A stretch of DNA of 64,000 nucleotides from a bacterium. GTDB taxonomy: Bacteria; 4484-113; JAFGCY01. Below, in pieces: positions 45,355 to 63,884 of this stretch. The notes beneath the pieces were generated by a model, which was given only the letters and a program-made list of their open reading frames with translations, had not been told where the DNA came from and searched no databases. A program made the position numbers and the translations under genes. Numbering within the stretch: the stretch's first letter is position 1; every line of letters starts with the position of its first letter. The stretch lies in the NCBI GenBank assembly GCA_020849855.1, contig JADZFO010000021.1, positions 19,058-83,057 of the forward strand, given 5' to 3'.

Positions 45355-46011
45355 ATGTTCAGGAAAGGTGTTGTAATTCTTATAGGCATCCTGTGCCTCA
45401 CTAATGCCGCTTATGCGGCGAAGCCTTCGCCGATCGTTAAGCACTTCACGGACCAGGCGCAAAAGCATGTTGAGCGCATGCTTGTGGCCGAGGATAACCT
45501 GAAGGCGCGCGAAGCATCCGAGTGGGAGGAAGGCGAAGTCGCCGCCTATCTGGTTTCGGCGAACTGGGCCGTCTACTCCGCCTTGACAGCATACGTGCTT
45601 GACCGGGCTGAGCTGCCGGCCAGGGCGGAGGATGTTGTTTCTGCCGGATATCTGAGCGTCTGGCCGGAAAATCCCGCAGCTGATTGGCGCCCCTGCGCCG
45701 TGGTAGACGCGACTGCCCCTTTCAGCGCGGGCGACCTTGTTCTTCAAGTCTGCCCGCCGAGTGCGTACTCCTTCAAGATCGGCGTTGACACAGACATCGA
45801 GGTTGCGAACTCTTTCGAGCTTAGCATTTATGGCATGATGCAGGGCGCCTCTGACGCACAGCGACTTGAGGCCAGGGAGGGCAACAAGAACTGGGCGGCC
45901 ATCCCATCGGACAGTGTCAGCATGATCGGCTTTTATGCTGAACCAGCCTCCTCTACTCGCGAGAAAAGAGCTAAGCGGGCAAGAGCGCAGGAACAAGGAG
46001 CTTCGAAGTGA
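45355..46011 (+). CDS. Secreted protein with pilin-like C-terminal segment
   Basis: This 218-residue protein has a signal peptide MFRKGVVILIGILCLTNAAY and a strong ribosome site (AGGAGGA). Residues about 80-110 read ALTAYVLDRAELPARAED and GYLSVWPENPAADWRP. These resemble the globular part of type IV pilin-like proteins, in which GYLxxWPxNP is common. A Cys pair lies at about 118 and 138. The tail is Lys/Arg-rich. No prepilin N-terminus is present, so a pilus role is inference. Confidence 0.65.
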   Translation: MFRKGVVILIGILCLTNAAYAAKPSPIVKHFTDQAQKHVERMLVAEDNLKAREASEWEEGEVAAYLVSANWAVYSALTAYVLDRAELPARAEDVVSAGYLSVWPENPAADWRPCAVVDATAPFSAGDLVLQVCPPSAYSFKIGVDTDIEVANSFELSIYGMMQGASDAQRLEAREGNKNWAAIPSDSVSMIGFYAEPASSTREKRAKRARAQEQGASK

Positions 46012-46063
46012 GGACTACAGCAGTGAAAGCGATCATCCTTGTAGTTGCCCTTGCAATTGGGGC

Positions 46064-46321
46064 ATGATCGTCACGGAAGTGAGTCTGCAACTTGGTGAGC
46101 TTGGCCAAGAAGTACGAGTGTGCCAAAGCAGTCCAATGACCTACACTATTCACCTCTGCCTCTGCAATGCTGAGGTGAATGGTACAGACTGTAACTACCG
46201 TGCTGCAGGAAGCGACGAACCCGTTTCCCCTGAGCAGCATCAAGCCGACAACGGTTGCAGTTGGGGCATGGCGCCTCCAAATCAGAATGGATGCGTCTTC
46301 ATTTCAACCTGCAATTGGTAG
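46064..46321 (+). CDS. Cys-rich small protein, possibly a frameshifted secreted peptide
   Basis: This 85-residue frame has seven cysteines, in blocks such as IHLCLCNAEVNGTDCNY and NGCSWGMAPPNQNGCVF, ending STCNW. ATG 46064 overlaps by ATGA the stop of a 14-codon hydrophobic frame that starts with GTG 46023 (MKAIILVVALAIGA). Either two coupled ORFs, or one secreted Cys-rich protein whose signal peptide was shifted out of frame by one base. No homologue is recognised. A strong terminator follows at 46388. Confidence 0.5.
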   Translation: MIVTEVSLQLGELGQEVRVCQSSPMTYTIHLCLCNAEVNGTDCNYRAAGSDEPVSPEQHQADNGCSWGMAPPNQNGCVFISTCNW

Positions 46322-46387
46322 CAGGTCAGGATCCGGTGAACCACGAGCATTGAGTTCGTGCCTTGCGGAGCTAAAGCCACTCAAATC

Positions 46388-46414
46388 GCGCCGGGACACT
46401 CCCGGCGCTTTTTT
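46388..46414 (+). terminator. Rho-independent terminator
   Basis: GCGCCGGGA, a CAC loop, TCCCGGCGC and six T form a near-ideal terminator for the 45355-46321 unit. Confidence 0.92.
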
Positions 46415-46488
46415 GTACTCTTGACATCTTCGTTCGTTCAGTGAGCGCTCTCCTTCAACTAAGCCGTTAAGCCCCGAAGGGACAGGGG

Positions 46489-46494
46489 TATACT
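46489..46494 (+). promoter_or_regulatory. -10 box TATACT before the giant gene
   Basis: TATACT lies 109 bp before ATG 46604. The -35 is weak. A TTGACA at 46421 has no good -10 at 17 bp. Confidence 0.4.
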
Positions 46495-46603
46495 AGCTGG
46501 TTATCTTCAGGCCGGAAGGCCGCGCGTTTCCCTGCGCCGCTGCCAGTGGGCCCGAAGTCTGCCGGGAAAGGCTTATCTGCACTACAGACCGCCCCAGGGG
46601 GAC

Positions 46604-56971
<10,368 letters not shown>

Positions 56972-57009
56972 GGCCGGCAGTCCGGTCGGCGAAAACGAAG
57001 CAGTAAAGC

Positions 57010-57034
57010 AAGGGGCCGCGCAAGCGGCCCCTTT
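57010..57034 (+). terminator. Terminator after the giant gene
   Basis: AAGGGGCCGC, a GCAA tetraloop, and GCGGCCCCTT form a 10-bp perfect stem followed by T, 39 bp after the stop. Confidence 0.8.
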
Positions 57035-57127
57035 CGTTTCAAAAGGAGCAGCGGACGCGAGCGTCCGCGGTCCGGGCGGCGCTGCTTTGAACCAGGGTGT
57101 AGCTGCTACCCCGCGCGCCATACCAGC

Positions 57128-57133
57128 TAGAAT
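57128..57133 (+). promoter_or_regulatory. -10 box TAGAAT of the cyclase gene
   Basis: TAGAAT lies 6 bp before ATG 57140 without a ribosome site, so the cyclase probably has its own leaderless transcript. Confidence 0.6.
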
Positions 57134-57139
57134 CAAGGC

Positions 57140-59194
57140 ATGCTGCGGCGCACGGCGATCAAGAGCCTGCTGATGGCCTTCGGGGCCTGGCTCCTGCTGG
57201 CGCTGATCTATGTGCTGCCCTGGACCCAGACCCAGGTGCGCGACCTCAACAACCTTTCGCTGGTCTGGCACTTCAAGCTGCGCGGCGAGCGTGAACCGAG
57301 CCCCGAGATCCGCGTGCTGGGAATCGACCAGGGCAGCATCACGGTGCTGCGCGAGACGGGCGGGGATGCCTACCCCTTTCCCCGCGACCTGCACGCCCTG
57401 GTGCTGCGGCGTCTGGCCGACGCCGGGGCGAAGCTGGTGGTGGTGGACATCCTCTTCACCGCCGAGGGCTCCTGGAGCGACAGTGAAGACGGCGCCCTGC
57501 GCGATGCCTTGCTATATTGCCAGGAGCGCGGCGTGCCGGTCATCCTGGCCTGCGCCATCGACTATGGCCGGGTGCAGGGCCAGCAGCTGGAAAGCCTGAT
57601 CCTGCCCGCTGAGGTTGTGCTGGAGGCGCAGCCCCTGCTGGGCCTGAGCAACACGGAGGAGAAGCTGAGCTACCGGCTCTTTGAGCCGCTGCAGGACCAT
57701 ATCGAGACCGGCGGCGCGGCGGGCGAGGGCCAGAGCTATTACAGCCTGGCGGCCGAGGCCTTCCACCGCAGCTTCTCCGACCCCAGCCCCCTGACCAACG
57801 AGCGGCTTTTCAAGGAAGGCCTGCGGCGGGTCAGCGCCGGACGCGATTCTTTTATCGTGGACTACAGCCGGCCCTTCGGCCCCGGCAACCTGCTGAACTT
57901 CAACCAGCTCCTGCCTGAGCTGCCCCTGAGCGAGGATGACGAACGCTACGGCGCCTGGCTGGAGGCCAAGGAACTGCGTGATCTGCGCGCGGACGGCGAG
58001 CTGAGCTTTGCCCAGCAGCGGCGTCTGGAGGAGCTGCAGCGCCTCAGCCCGGAGCAGCTGAAGGCCCTTAACGAGAAGCTGGCCAACACCGTGGTTTTTG
58101 TGGGCAGCCGCAATGCCGCCGACGGGGATACCTTCAACACGCCCTTTGGCCGCATGTATGGCGTGGACACCATTGCCCAGGCCTATGACACCCTGGCCCG
58201 CGGCGTGCGCATCCGCAGCATCAGCGGCTACTGGCTGCTGCTGCTGCTGGCGGGCCTGGCCCTGCTGGGCTGGGCCATCGCCCAGAGCCGCCCGCTGCGC
58301 CGCGCCGCGCTTTTCGGCCTGGCCGCGGTGGGCGCGGTGCTGGCCGGCAATATCGCGCTCTTTGATATCTGGAACGTGGAGCTCTCGCTGCCCTTTACCG
58401 TGCTGGGCTTCGCCGTGCCCTTCGCCTGCTGCGCAGTCTATGGCGGCGTGGGCGAGGAATATGCGCGCCGGCGCCTGCGCGAGACCTTCAGCCGCTATGT
58501 CAGCCAGGAGCTGGCCGACCAGGTGGTGGCCAACCCTTCGCTGGGCCTTATCGGCGGCGGTGTGAAGCGCGAGGCGGCCGTGCTCTTCAACGACATCCGC
58601 AGCTACAGCACGCTCAGCGAGCACATGGAGCCGGGGCAGGTGGTGGAGCTTCTGAACACCTACTTCGGCGAGGCGGCGGAGACGGTGCGGCGGCACGGCG
58701 GCTCGGTGGACAAGTACCTGGGCGACGGCATGATGGCCTCCTTCGGCGCGCTGGTGCCGCGCGCCCGGCCGGCGGCTGATGCGCTCTCGGCGGGCCTGGA
58801 GATTGTGCAGGTGCTGCATGAGCGCGTTTCCCCGCGCCTGCGTGAGCTGGGGCTGCCGCAGTTCAAGGTGGGCATCGGCCTGCACTATGGCTTTGGCGTG
58901 GCGGCGAATATCGGCAGCGCCAGCCGCCTGGACTTCACCTTCATCGGCGACACCACCAACCTGGCCAGCCGCGTGGAGACGGCCACCAAGGACTACGGCT
59001 GGGCCCTGCTGTGCACCCGTGAACTGCTGGAGGCCGCGCTGGAGCGCGAGCCGAGCCAAGGCGGCTCGGCCGAGCCCGGCGGCCAGGCCCTGGCCTGGGA
59101 ACGCGTGGGCGAACAGCTGGTCAAGGGACGCGAGACGCCCGTGGAGCTCTACCGGGTTTATGTGCCGGGCAGGGAAGAGGAATTCAGGCTTTGA
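57140..59194 (+). CDS. CHASE2-domain class III adenylate cyclase
   Basis: This 684-residue membrane sensor makes cAMP. TM helix 1 is at about 8-30. The extracytoplasmic CHASE2 domain lies at about 35-370 (VRVLGIDQ-type start, DILFTAEGSW). Three TM helices follow at about 370-445, then the cyclase domain at about 470-650. Metal residues D485 (LFNDIRSYS) and D529 (KYLGDGMM) are present. The substrate pair K525 and D604 is the ATP-specific combination, and N607 and R611 complete the site. It should be an active adenylate cyclase. FecR-domain secreted proteins next to CHASE2 cyclases are a known pairing, and here the partner is the 3455-residue giant. Confidence 0.93.
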   Translation: MLRRTAIKSLLMAFGAWLLLALIYVLPWTQTQVRDLNNLSLVWHFKLRGEREPSPEIRVLGIDQGSITVLRETGGDAYPFPRDLHALVLRRLADAGAKLVVVDILFTAEGSWSDSEDGALRDALLYCQERGVPVILACAIDYGRVQGQQLESLILPAEVVLEAQPLLGLSNTEEKLSYRLFEPLQDHIETGGAAGEGQSYYSLAAEAFHRSFSDPSPLTNERLFKEGLRRVSAGRDSFIVDYSRPFGPGNLLNFNQLLPELPLSEDDERYGAWLEAKELRDLRADGELSFAQQRRLEELQRLSPEQLKALNEKLANTVVFVGSRNAADGDTFNTPFGRMYGVDTIAQAYDTLARGVRIRSISGYWLLLLLAGLALLGWAIAQSRPLRRAALFGLAAVGAVLAGNIALFDIWNVELSLPFTVLGFAVPFACCAVYGGVGEEYARRRLRETFSRYVSQELADQVVANPSLGLIGGGVKREAAVLFNDIRSYSTLSEHMEPGQVVELLNTYFGEAAETVRRHGGSVDKYLGDGMMASFGALVPRARPAADALSAGLEIVQVLHERVSPRLRELGLPQFKVGIGLHYGFGVAANIGSASRLDFTFIGDTTNLASRVETATKDYGWALLCTRELLEAALEREPSQGGSAEPGGQALAWERVGEQLVKGRETPVELYRVYVPGREEEFRL

Positions 59195-59431
59195 GAGGCT
59201 GAAGGGTCTGCAAAGAGCCCCTTCGCCCTTTGATGCTCAGTTTTGCCGCTCAGTGCTGATTGCGCATTATGCCGAGTTGAAATGCCAAAACTTCAATACC
59301 CATGCTGCGCATTTGTATTTGGTCTCCGAAGGGCCGCAGAGCGGCGCCCAGCCTGCCGATAAAAGTTCTGTTATGAGAAGCCCGCGCAGCGAGCAGCCCA
59401 GCCGTGGCGGGATTTCAGGGGCAGATTCGCA

Positions 59432-60364
59432 ATGGATATCAGGGTACAGGAAGCACTGGCGACAAGTTTCTTTTCGCTGCCGGATGAGCTGCAGGAGCTC
59501 TGGGACCAGCGGCTGCGCGAGGTAAAGCCTCCGCCGCTGGGCCTCGGGGTCGGCGCGGAAAGCATGAGCCTGGAGAACTTTGACGCCCGCCAGCTGGCGC
59601 AGGTGGTCTCGCACGACCCTATTCTTGCCGGCAAGATCCTGTCTGTGGCCAACAGCGCGCGCTATGCCCCGGCGCAGCCCATAACCGCGGTGCAGCGGGC
59701 TTTGGTGCACATCGGCTTTGTCATGGCCCGCACCATCATCTCCAGCTACCAGCTTGAGGTCAGCTTCGCCCGGATGCCGGACATCCCGCGCAGCCACATC
59801 CAGTTCGTCAGGCAGTGGAGCGCTGTCAGCGCAGTGCTGTCCCAGCACTGGGCCCAGGCCAGCGACATCCCCGACCACGCCACGGTTTCCACCCTGGCGC
59901 TGCTCAGCCGCATCGGCACACTGATGCTGGGCTATGGCGAGGGCCAGGGGAAGGTGGCAGAACTTTACCTGAACAACTACCAGCGCTATCCAGATGAAAT
60001 CACCCGCCTGCAGTTTGAACAGGAGAACTGGGGCATCACCACGCCCTGCCTGAGCGCGGAGCTGGCGCGGCGCTGGAAGCTGCCAAGCCCGCTGCCGGAG
60101 CTGCTGCTGCGGCAGTGGCAGCCCCTGGTGCGCGAGCAGCATGACACCCCGGACGCCCGCAGCCTGTCGATTGCCTGCGCTTCGGTGGCCCTGGCTTTCG
60201 GCTTCATCCGGATCAGCGAGTTCAGCCCCGAATTGCTGCTGGAGCAGCCGGCCTACAGCAAGCTGGGCGAAAACCTGCATAACCTGCGCCTGCTGCATTC
60301 CCTTAACGGGATCTGGCGCACGGTGCGGGTCCAGCGCGAGCTGGCCAGCGCGGCGAGTGAGTAA
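59432..60364 (+). CDS. HDOD-domain signalling protein
   Basis: This 310-residue cytoplasmic protein matches HDOD domains, a metal-lacking HD-like output module: LAQVVSHDPILAGKILSVAN, then VQRALVHIGFVMARTII. The canonical HD pair is absent. HDOD proteins act in phosphorelay, c-di-GMP and stress control. Its position after the cyclase gene may link it to cAMP signalling, but that is inference. CAGGGGCAG lies upstream of ATG 59432 as a weak ribosome site. Confidence 0.85.
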   Translation: MDIRVQEALATSFFSLPDELQELWDQRLREVKPPPLGLGVGAESMSLENFDARQLAQVVSHDPILAGKILSVANSARYAPAQPITAVQRALVHIGFVMARTIISSYQLEVSFARMPDIPRSHIQFVRQWSAVSAVLSQHWAQASDIPDHATVSTLALLSRIGTLMLGYGEGQGKVAELYLNNYQRYPDEITRLQFEQENWGITTPCLSAELARRWKLPSPLPELLLRQWQPLVREQHDTPDARSLSIACASVALAFGFIRISEFSPELLLEQPAYSKLGENLHNLRLLHSLNGIWRTVRVQRELASAASE

Positions 60365-60419
60365 GAGCGGCCTGCGCAGATTTGCCTGCGCTGAAAGGCG
60401 GGCACTGCATCCCGGCGGG

Positions 60420-60425
60420 TATCAT
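60420..60425 (+). promoter_or_regulatory. -10 box TATCAT before the 60452 gene
   Basis: TATCAT lies 26 bp before ATG 60452, and a GGGAG in the leader is the ribosome site. It shows that the same -10 form also serves genes with leaders. Confidence 0.5.
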
Positions 60426-60451
60426 AAGGCAGCCCATTCGGGAGCAAACTT

Positions 60452-61207
60452 ATGCGCAGCAAAATCGCCATCCTGAGCCTGGCACTGGCCCTTCTGTGGG
60501 CCCTGCCGGCTTATGCCGACAGTGTGTTCTTCACGCCCGACACCCCGATCGAGGCGGGCGTGAACATCAAGGGCCTGCTTCGCCAGCCCAACGGCCTGAC
60601 CGCTCTGGCCGATATCTATGTGGAAGGCACCATCGAGGACGACATGTTCACCTACTGGGTGGGCAGTTACAACGGTGAGCACTACTACTACGACATTTAC
60701 AGCACCTACTGGATGCCGGGGCCGGTGAGCTATATCCGCAGCACCCTGACTTTCCAGAAGGAGAAGATCGAGGGCTGGGTGCGGCAGTTCGGCGGCAAGC
60801 GCGGCATGGCCTATCCGGACTACAACCACTTCTTCGGCAGCGACGGGGTGCTGTACAAGCGCGTCGTGATTGAACGCAACCGCACCCGCGGGACCAACAA
60901 GCGCCGCAAGGTGATCTACAGCTACTTTGTGAACATGCAGACCCTCGAACGCAGCGACAGCCACGCGCCGAGTTACCTGGTGATCGGCGGCGGCGACCGC
61001 AGCCTGATCGACGAGCAGATGAAGCGCAAGGAAGAGACTTTCGCCCGCATTGTGCAGGAGATCCCGGCCTTCCCGCTGTGGCAGACCACGGCCTTCGAGG
61101 CCCCTGACCGCATTGTGGTGCACAACGGCGCGGTGGAGAATGACGACAACCTGATTGTCCTGGGGGACTCTGACCTGGGCAGCCTGAAGGTGGAAGACAA
61201 TAATTAG
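60452..61207 (+). CDS. Secreted hypothetical protein, 251 residues
   Basis: I do not recognise this protein. The signal peptide is MRSKIAILSLALALLWALPA with cleavage near AYADS. The mature part is rich in Tyr, Asp and beta-type segments (MFTYWVGSYNGEHYYYDIYS, IEGWVRQFGGKRGMAYP) and ends with acidic strands. GGGAG precedes the ATG. A bidirectional terminator lies 13 bp after the stop. Confidence 0.75.
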   Translation: MRSKIAILSLALALLWALPAYADSVFFTPDTPIEAGVNIKGLLRQPNGLTALADIYVEGTIEDDMFTYWVGSYNGEHYYYDIYSTYWMPGPVSYIRSTLTFQKEKIEGWVRQFGGKRGMAYPDYNHFFGSDGVLYKRVVIERNRTRGTNKRRKVIYSYFVNMQTLERSDSHAPSYLVIGGGDRSLIDEQMKRKEETFARIVQEIPAFPLWQTTAFEAPDRIVVHNGAVENDDNLIVLGDSDLGSLKVEDNN

Positions 61208-61219
61208 AGCACAAAAAAA

Positions 61220-61248
61220 GAGCCCGGCAGCAATGCCGGGCTCTTTTT
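61220..61248. terminator. Bidirectional terminator
   Basis: GAGCCCGGC, loop AGCAAT and GCCGGGCTC form a 9-bp stem flanked by seven A on the left and five T on the right, so it can work on both strands. Confidence 0.92.
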
Positions 61249-61413
61249 CATTTTCTGTCAAGTGCAGGGCGGTCTTTAGCGTACCTTTTTACTAATATTT
61301 CTTGTGATGTTAGCTCAAAAGGGCTGAATCTGTGCAATGATGCTAGGACGTAGGGGGCAAACTCCCCAGTTCCGTGAACATTTCTGGCGGTGCCGGGAAT
61401 GTGATGTGCTCTC

Positions 61414-61442
61414 TTGTCAGAGAAACGGGGCTGGACTATACT
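61414..61442 (+). promoter_or_regulatory. Promoter TTGTCA-N17-TATACT
   Basis: TTGTCA at 61414-61419 and TATACT at 61437-61442 with a 17-bp spacer drive the gene at 61528. The leader is about 80 nt. Confidence 0.7.
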
Positions 61443-61527
61443 GCCTCTTGCCAGATTAAGGAAATTTGGCCCGCAAGTCAAAAGATTGGCGTCAGGAGAC
61501 TCACGGGCCAAATATGGAGGATTAGCT

Positions 61528-61818
61528 ATGTTTAAGAGGATCATCCTCTCTGTGGTTGCTTGCGTCGCCATCCTGGTCTCCATCGCTTCGGCGGCCAGCC
61601 AGAACGCTGTTGAGACCTGGAACCAGCTCGCCGGCCAGTACAACTTCGACTCCTATCCCGCCGCCGCGACTGACACCTTCGAGAGCGCCTACAACGGCAA
61701 CAACTTCGAAGCTGACTTCGCGGGCATCATGGGCTCGATGGAGAACCTTCTGGCGGTCAAGCTGGATGACCTGATCGGCGACGACCGCATCAACATCTCG
61801 CTGGAAGACCTGCTCTAA
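61528..61818 (+). CDS. Small secreted acidic protein, 96 residues
   Basis: This protein of unknown function has a signal peptide MFKRIILSVVACVAILVSIA cleaved near ASAAS. The mature 70-odd residues are acidic and helical (VETWNQLAGQYNFDSYPAA, FAGIMGSMENLLAVKLDDLI). GGAGG lies 8 bp before ATG 61528. A consensus-like promoter and good ribosome site suggest strong expression, for example as a structural or exported protein. Confidence 0.75.
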   Translation: MFKRIILSVVACVAILVSIASAASQNAVETWNQLAGQYNFDSYPAAATDTFESAYNGNNFEADFAGIMGSMENLLAVKLDDLIGDDRINISLEDLL

Positions 61819-61822
61819 AGCG

Positions 61823-62821
61823 CTAACTGGCATTCCTGTAGGCCTCCAGTTTTCCGCGCTTCTGCAGCATGTACTCAAGCTCGCGCCTGGTACCCAGGCG
61901 GTATGAGTCATTGCTGCTGTGGGGTGCGAGAACAAAGCGGTAGGCATCCAGGCGCCATTGGAAGCACCATTCCAGCTCTTCCTTGCTGGCTGGGCCGAGC
62001 ATGCACCACTTGTACAGCTCGTAATCCCAGTACCAGACGTTGCGCGCGGCCAAAGGTTCTGATTCAAGGAACTGTCCGATCTTGGGCGACAGTACCGTTC
62101 CGTGCGTATTGTTGAAGTCGTCAATGAGCTGCGGTGCTTCCTGGGGCATGAAGCGGGTGACCATCTTGATGATGCCAAGACCCAGCCAGCCGACAATGTT
62201 CATCAGCCTGGCGCGGACCTCTTCGTTCACCAGGGCCGTGTTGCCTGTGCTCAGGCAACGGTCCTTCAGGTCCATGTAGCCGGCGACCACAGCGTTCGGA
62301 ATCATCATCCGGTTGCGGAATTCTTCCGGACCAAGCCACTTGAGCTCGGCGATCAAGGTGTAGAGCTGTGTCCAGCGCAGGGAGTCAGGCCGGTACTCCA
62401 GGCCCAGCTTGGCGCGGCGGCAGCGCTTCTTGATCAGGATATCGAAGACTTCCTCGGCGACGTAATAAGCCTCGTCCACCATGAAGCGGTCCTTGCAGGC
62501 ATGGCCGACGGGGATGCAGCCGGTGGCAAGGTAGGTGTCGTAGGCCGAGCGGCGGGGCTCGGAGAGCGCGTGGCTGCCCGCGGCCTCAAGCAGGCCGAAC
62601 TCCAGGGACATGCGGGGCAGATCGTTGGCGTCGTAAGCAGCGTAGATGTTTGACTTAACCTGGTCGATGTAATTTTCGAAGTCCGAATCTTCCATACCGG
62701 ACACCGGAAGTCGTCCACCGTGCTCAAAGTACTCAGGCGCGGCAGCCGGCACGATCTGAGTCGGCTCCTTGGAGTCGATCAGCTTCTGCAGGATGTTCCG
62801 CACGTAGAGACTGTTTTCCAT
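61823..62821 (-). CDS. Cytoplasmic hypothetical protein, 332 residues
   Basis: I do not recognise this protein. It has no signal or TM helix and looks helical throughout (LYVRNILQKLIDSKEPTQIV, WTQLYTLIAELKWLGPEEF). A Cys/His/Lys-rich patch, CIPVGHACKDRF, lies at about 101-113. The start ATG 62821 follows GAAAGG. Its stop lies 5 bp from that of the convergent gene at 61528. Confidence 0.7.
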   Translation of the reverse strand: MENSLYVRNILQKLIDSKEPTQIVPAAAPEYFEHGGRLPVSGMEDSDFENYIDQVKSNIYAAYDANDLPRMSLEFGLLEAAGSHALSEPRRSAYDTYLATGCIPVGHACKDRFMVDEAYYVAEEVFDILIKKRCRRAKLGLEYRPDSLRWTQLYTLIAELKWLGPEEFRNRMMIPNAVVAGYMDLKDRCLSTGNTALVNEEVRARLMNIVGWLGLGIIKMVTRFMPQEAPQLIDDFNNTHGTVLSPKIGQFLESEPLAARNVWYWDYELYKWCMLGPASKEELEWCFQWRLDAYRFVLAPHSSNDSYRLGTRRELEYMLQKRGKLEAYRNAS

Positions 62822-63250
62822 TGCCTTTCTATTTCCGCCTGAACGCGTCCAAAGGCCCCGGACGCGCGCAAGCGCAAGCGATACTGTGTTTGATGTCCCC
62901 CGGACTTCCCCAAGCTGGCCCTATACCTGAAATAGCCCCCGCAGGCATGCTTCAGCCAGCCGAGTAATCCTATCCAAACTGAGGTCAAATAGGGTTAAAA
63001 CTGCGTTCGCTATGGTTATCTTACCCTCTCAAAGCAGTAAAGCGCCGGCTAAGGAAAATCAGGACTGTGTTGATGGATTGCGGAGTAACTCCGGCCTGTT
63101 CATCTGCAGTTAATAAGTCTTGACATCAAGTAGGCCAGCAGAACAGGCTCAGCCGTACTTGCGTCATAACTGGCAGCATTCGTAATGTCCAGGCAACACA
63201 TGGCGCAGCGCAGACAAGAGGCTCATCAGGAAGTCAGGTTAAACTGGGAC
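62822..63250. other. Intergenic region, no gene seen
   Basis: This 429-bp gap has the divergent promoters of the genes at 61823 and 63251. TTGACA occurs at 63120 without a clear -10. I see no conserved RNA or ORF. Confidence 0.4.
63240..63245 (+). promoter_or_regulatory. -10 box TAAACT of the 63251 gene
   Basis: TAAACT lies 5 bp before ATG 63251. This supports 63251 over the upstream ATG 63185, because the signal peptide then starts directly. Confidence 0.5.
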
Positions 63251-63802
63251 ATGCGCTTTTCACAACTCTTTAGCCTGCTGGCAGCCCTGATTTTTCTTGG
63301 GGCTGCAGATTATGCCGCGGCTGCCGATGGGACGGCCGGCGCGGGCAACGTGGCCGATTCGCAGCCGGCTGAAGGCAGCGCCGCGCCGGAGAGCCTGCTG
63401 GAGCTGGCCGAGGCTTACCGCAGCGGCTTCTTTGAGCTGTGCTGGAGCTCAGTCTTTGAGATCTATGACAGCAGTGTGAAGGCCGCGGCAGGCTTCAGCA
63501 GCGGCAGCCTGAGCGGCCCGGAGGCCCAGGACGCACTTACTTCCCCGGGCCTGCTGCTGAGCACTATCTATACAGCGCTGGTGCGGATCGAGGGCCTGAC
63601 AGCGGCCGAGGACAGCGTGAGCCGCTCCGAGATTGAGGAGATAGAAGCAGTAGTCAAAGCCCAGGATGAGCTGAACATCGCCCTGCTGGACTGGTTCGGC
63701 CGCCCGGGGCCCGAGACCGAGAAGCAGGCCCTGGCACTAAAAGGCCGGCTGGAAGAGCTGCTTGGCAGCAGCCCGGCGGTCGAGCCCGCAGCGCAGCCCT
63801 GA
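63251..63802 (+). CDS. Secreted hypothetical protein, 183 residues
   Basis: The signal peptide is MRFSQLFSLLAALIFLGAA, ending AAAADG. The mature part is acidic and helical (ESLLELAEAYRSGFFELCWS, SRSEIEEIEAVVKAQDELNI) with an Ala/Glu/Pro-rich tail. No family is recognised. The gene is followed by an A-run and the 3' end of a transposase on the other strand. Confidence 0.7.
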   Translation: MRFSQLFSLLAALIFLGAADYAAAADGTAGAGNVADSQPAEGSAAPESLLELAEAYRSGFFELCWSSVFEIYDSSVKAAAGFSSGSLSGPEAQDALTSPGLLLSTIYTALVRIEGLTAAEDSVSRSEIEEIEAVVKAQDELNIALLDWFGRPGPETEKQALALKGRLEELLGSSPAVEPAAQP

Positions 63803-63884
63803 AACTGAACTCGGGTGCAAGCTGTCTGCCGGCGGCCTCATTGGCCCGGACAGCAGATCACTCCTGGCGAGGCAAAAAAAAGGT

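Noticed and set aside
46421..46450. TTGACA as a promoter of the giant gene
   Set aside because: No acceptable -10 at 16-18 bp; TATACT at 46489 is a better candidate.
57512..59059. 515-codon open frame opposite the cyclase
   Set aside because: All catalytic residues of the cyclase are on the plus strand; this frame is a shadow.
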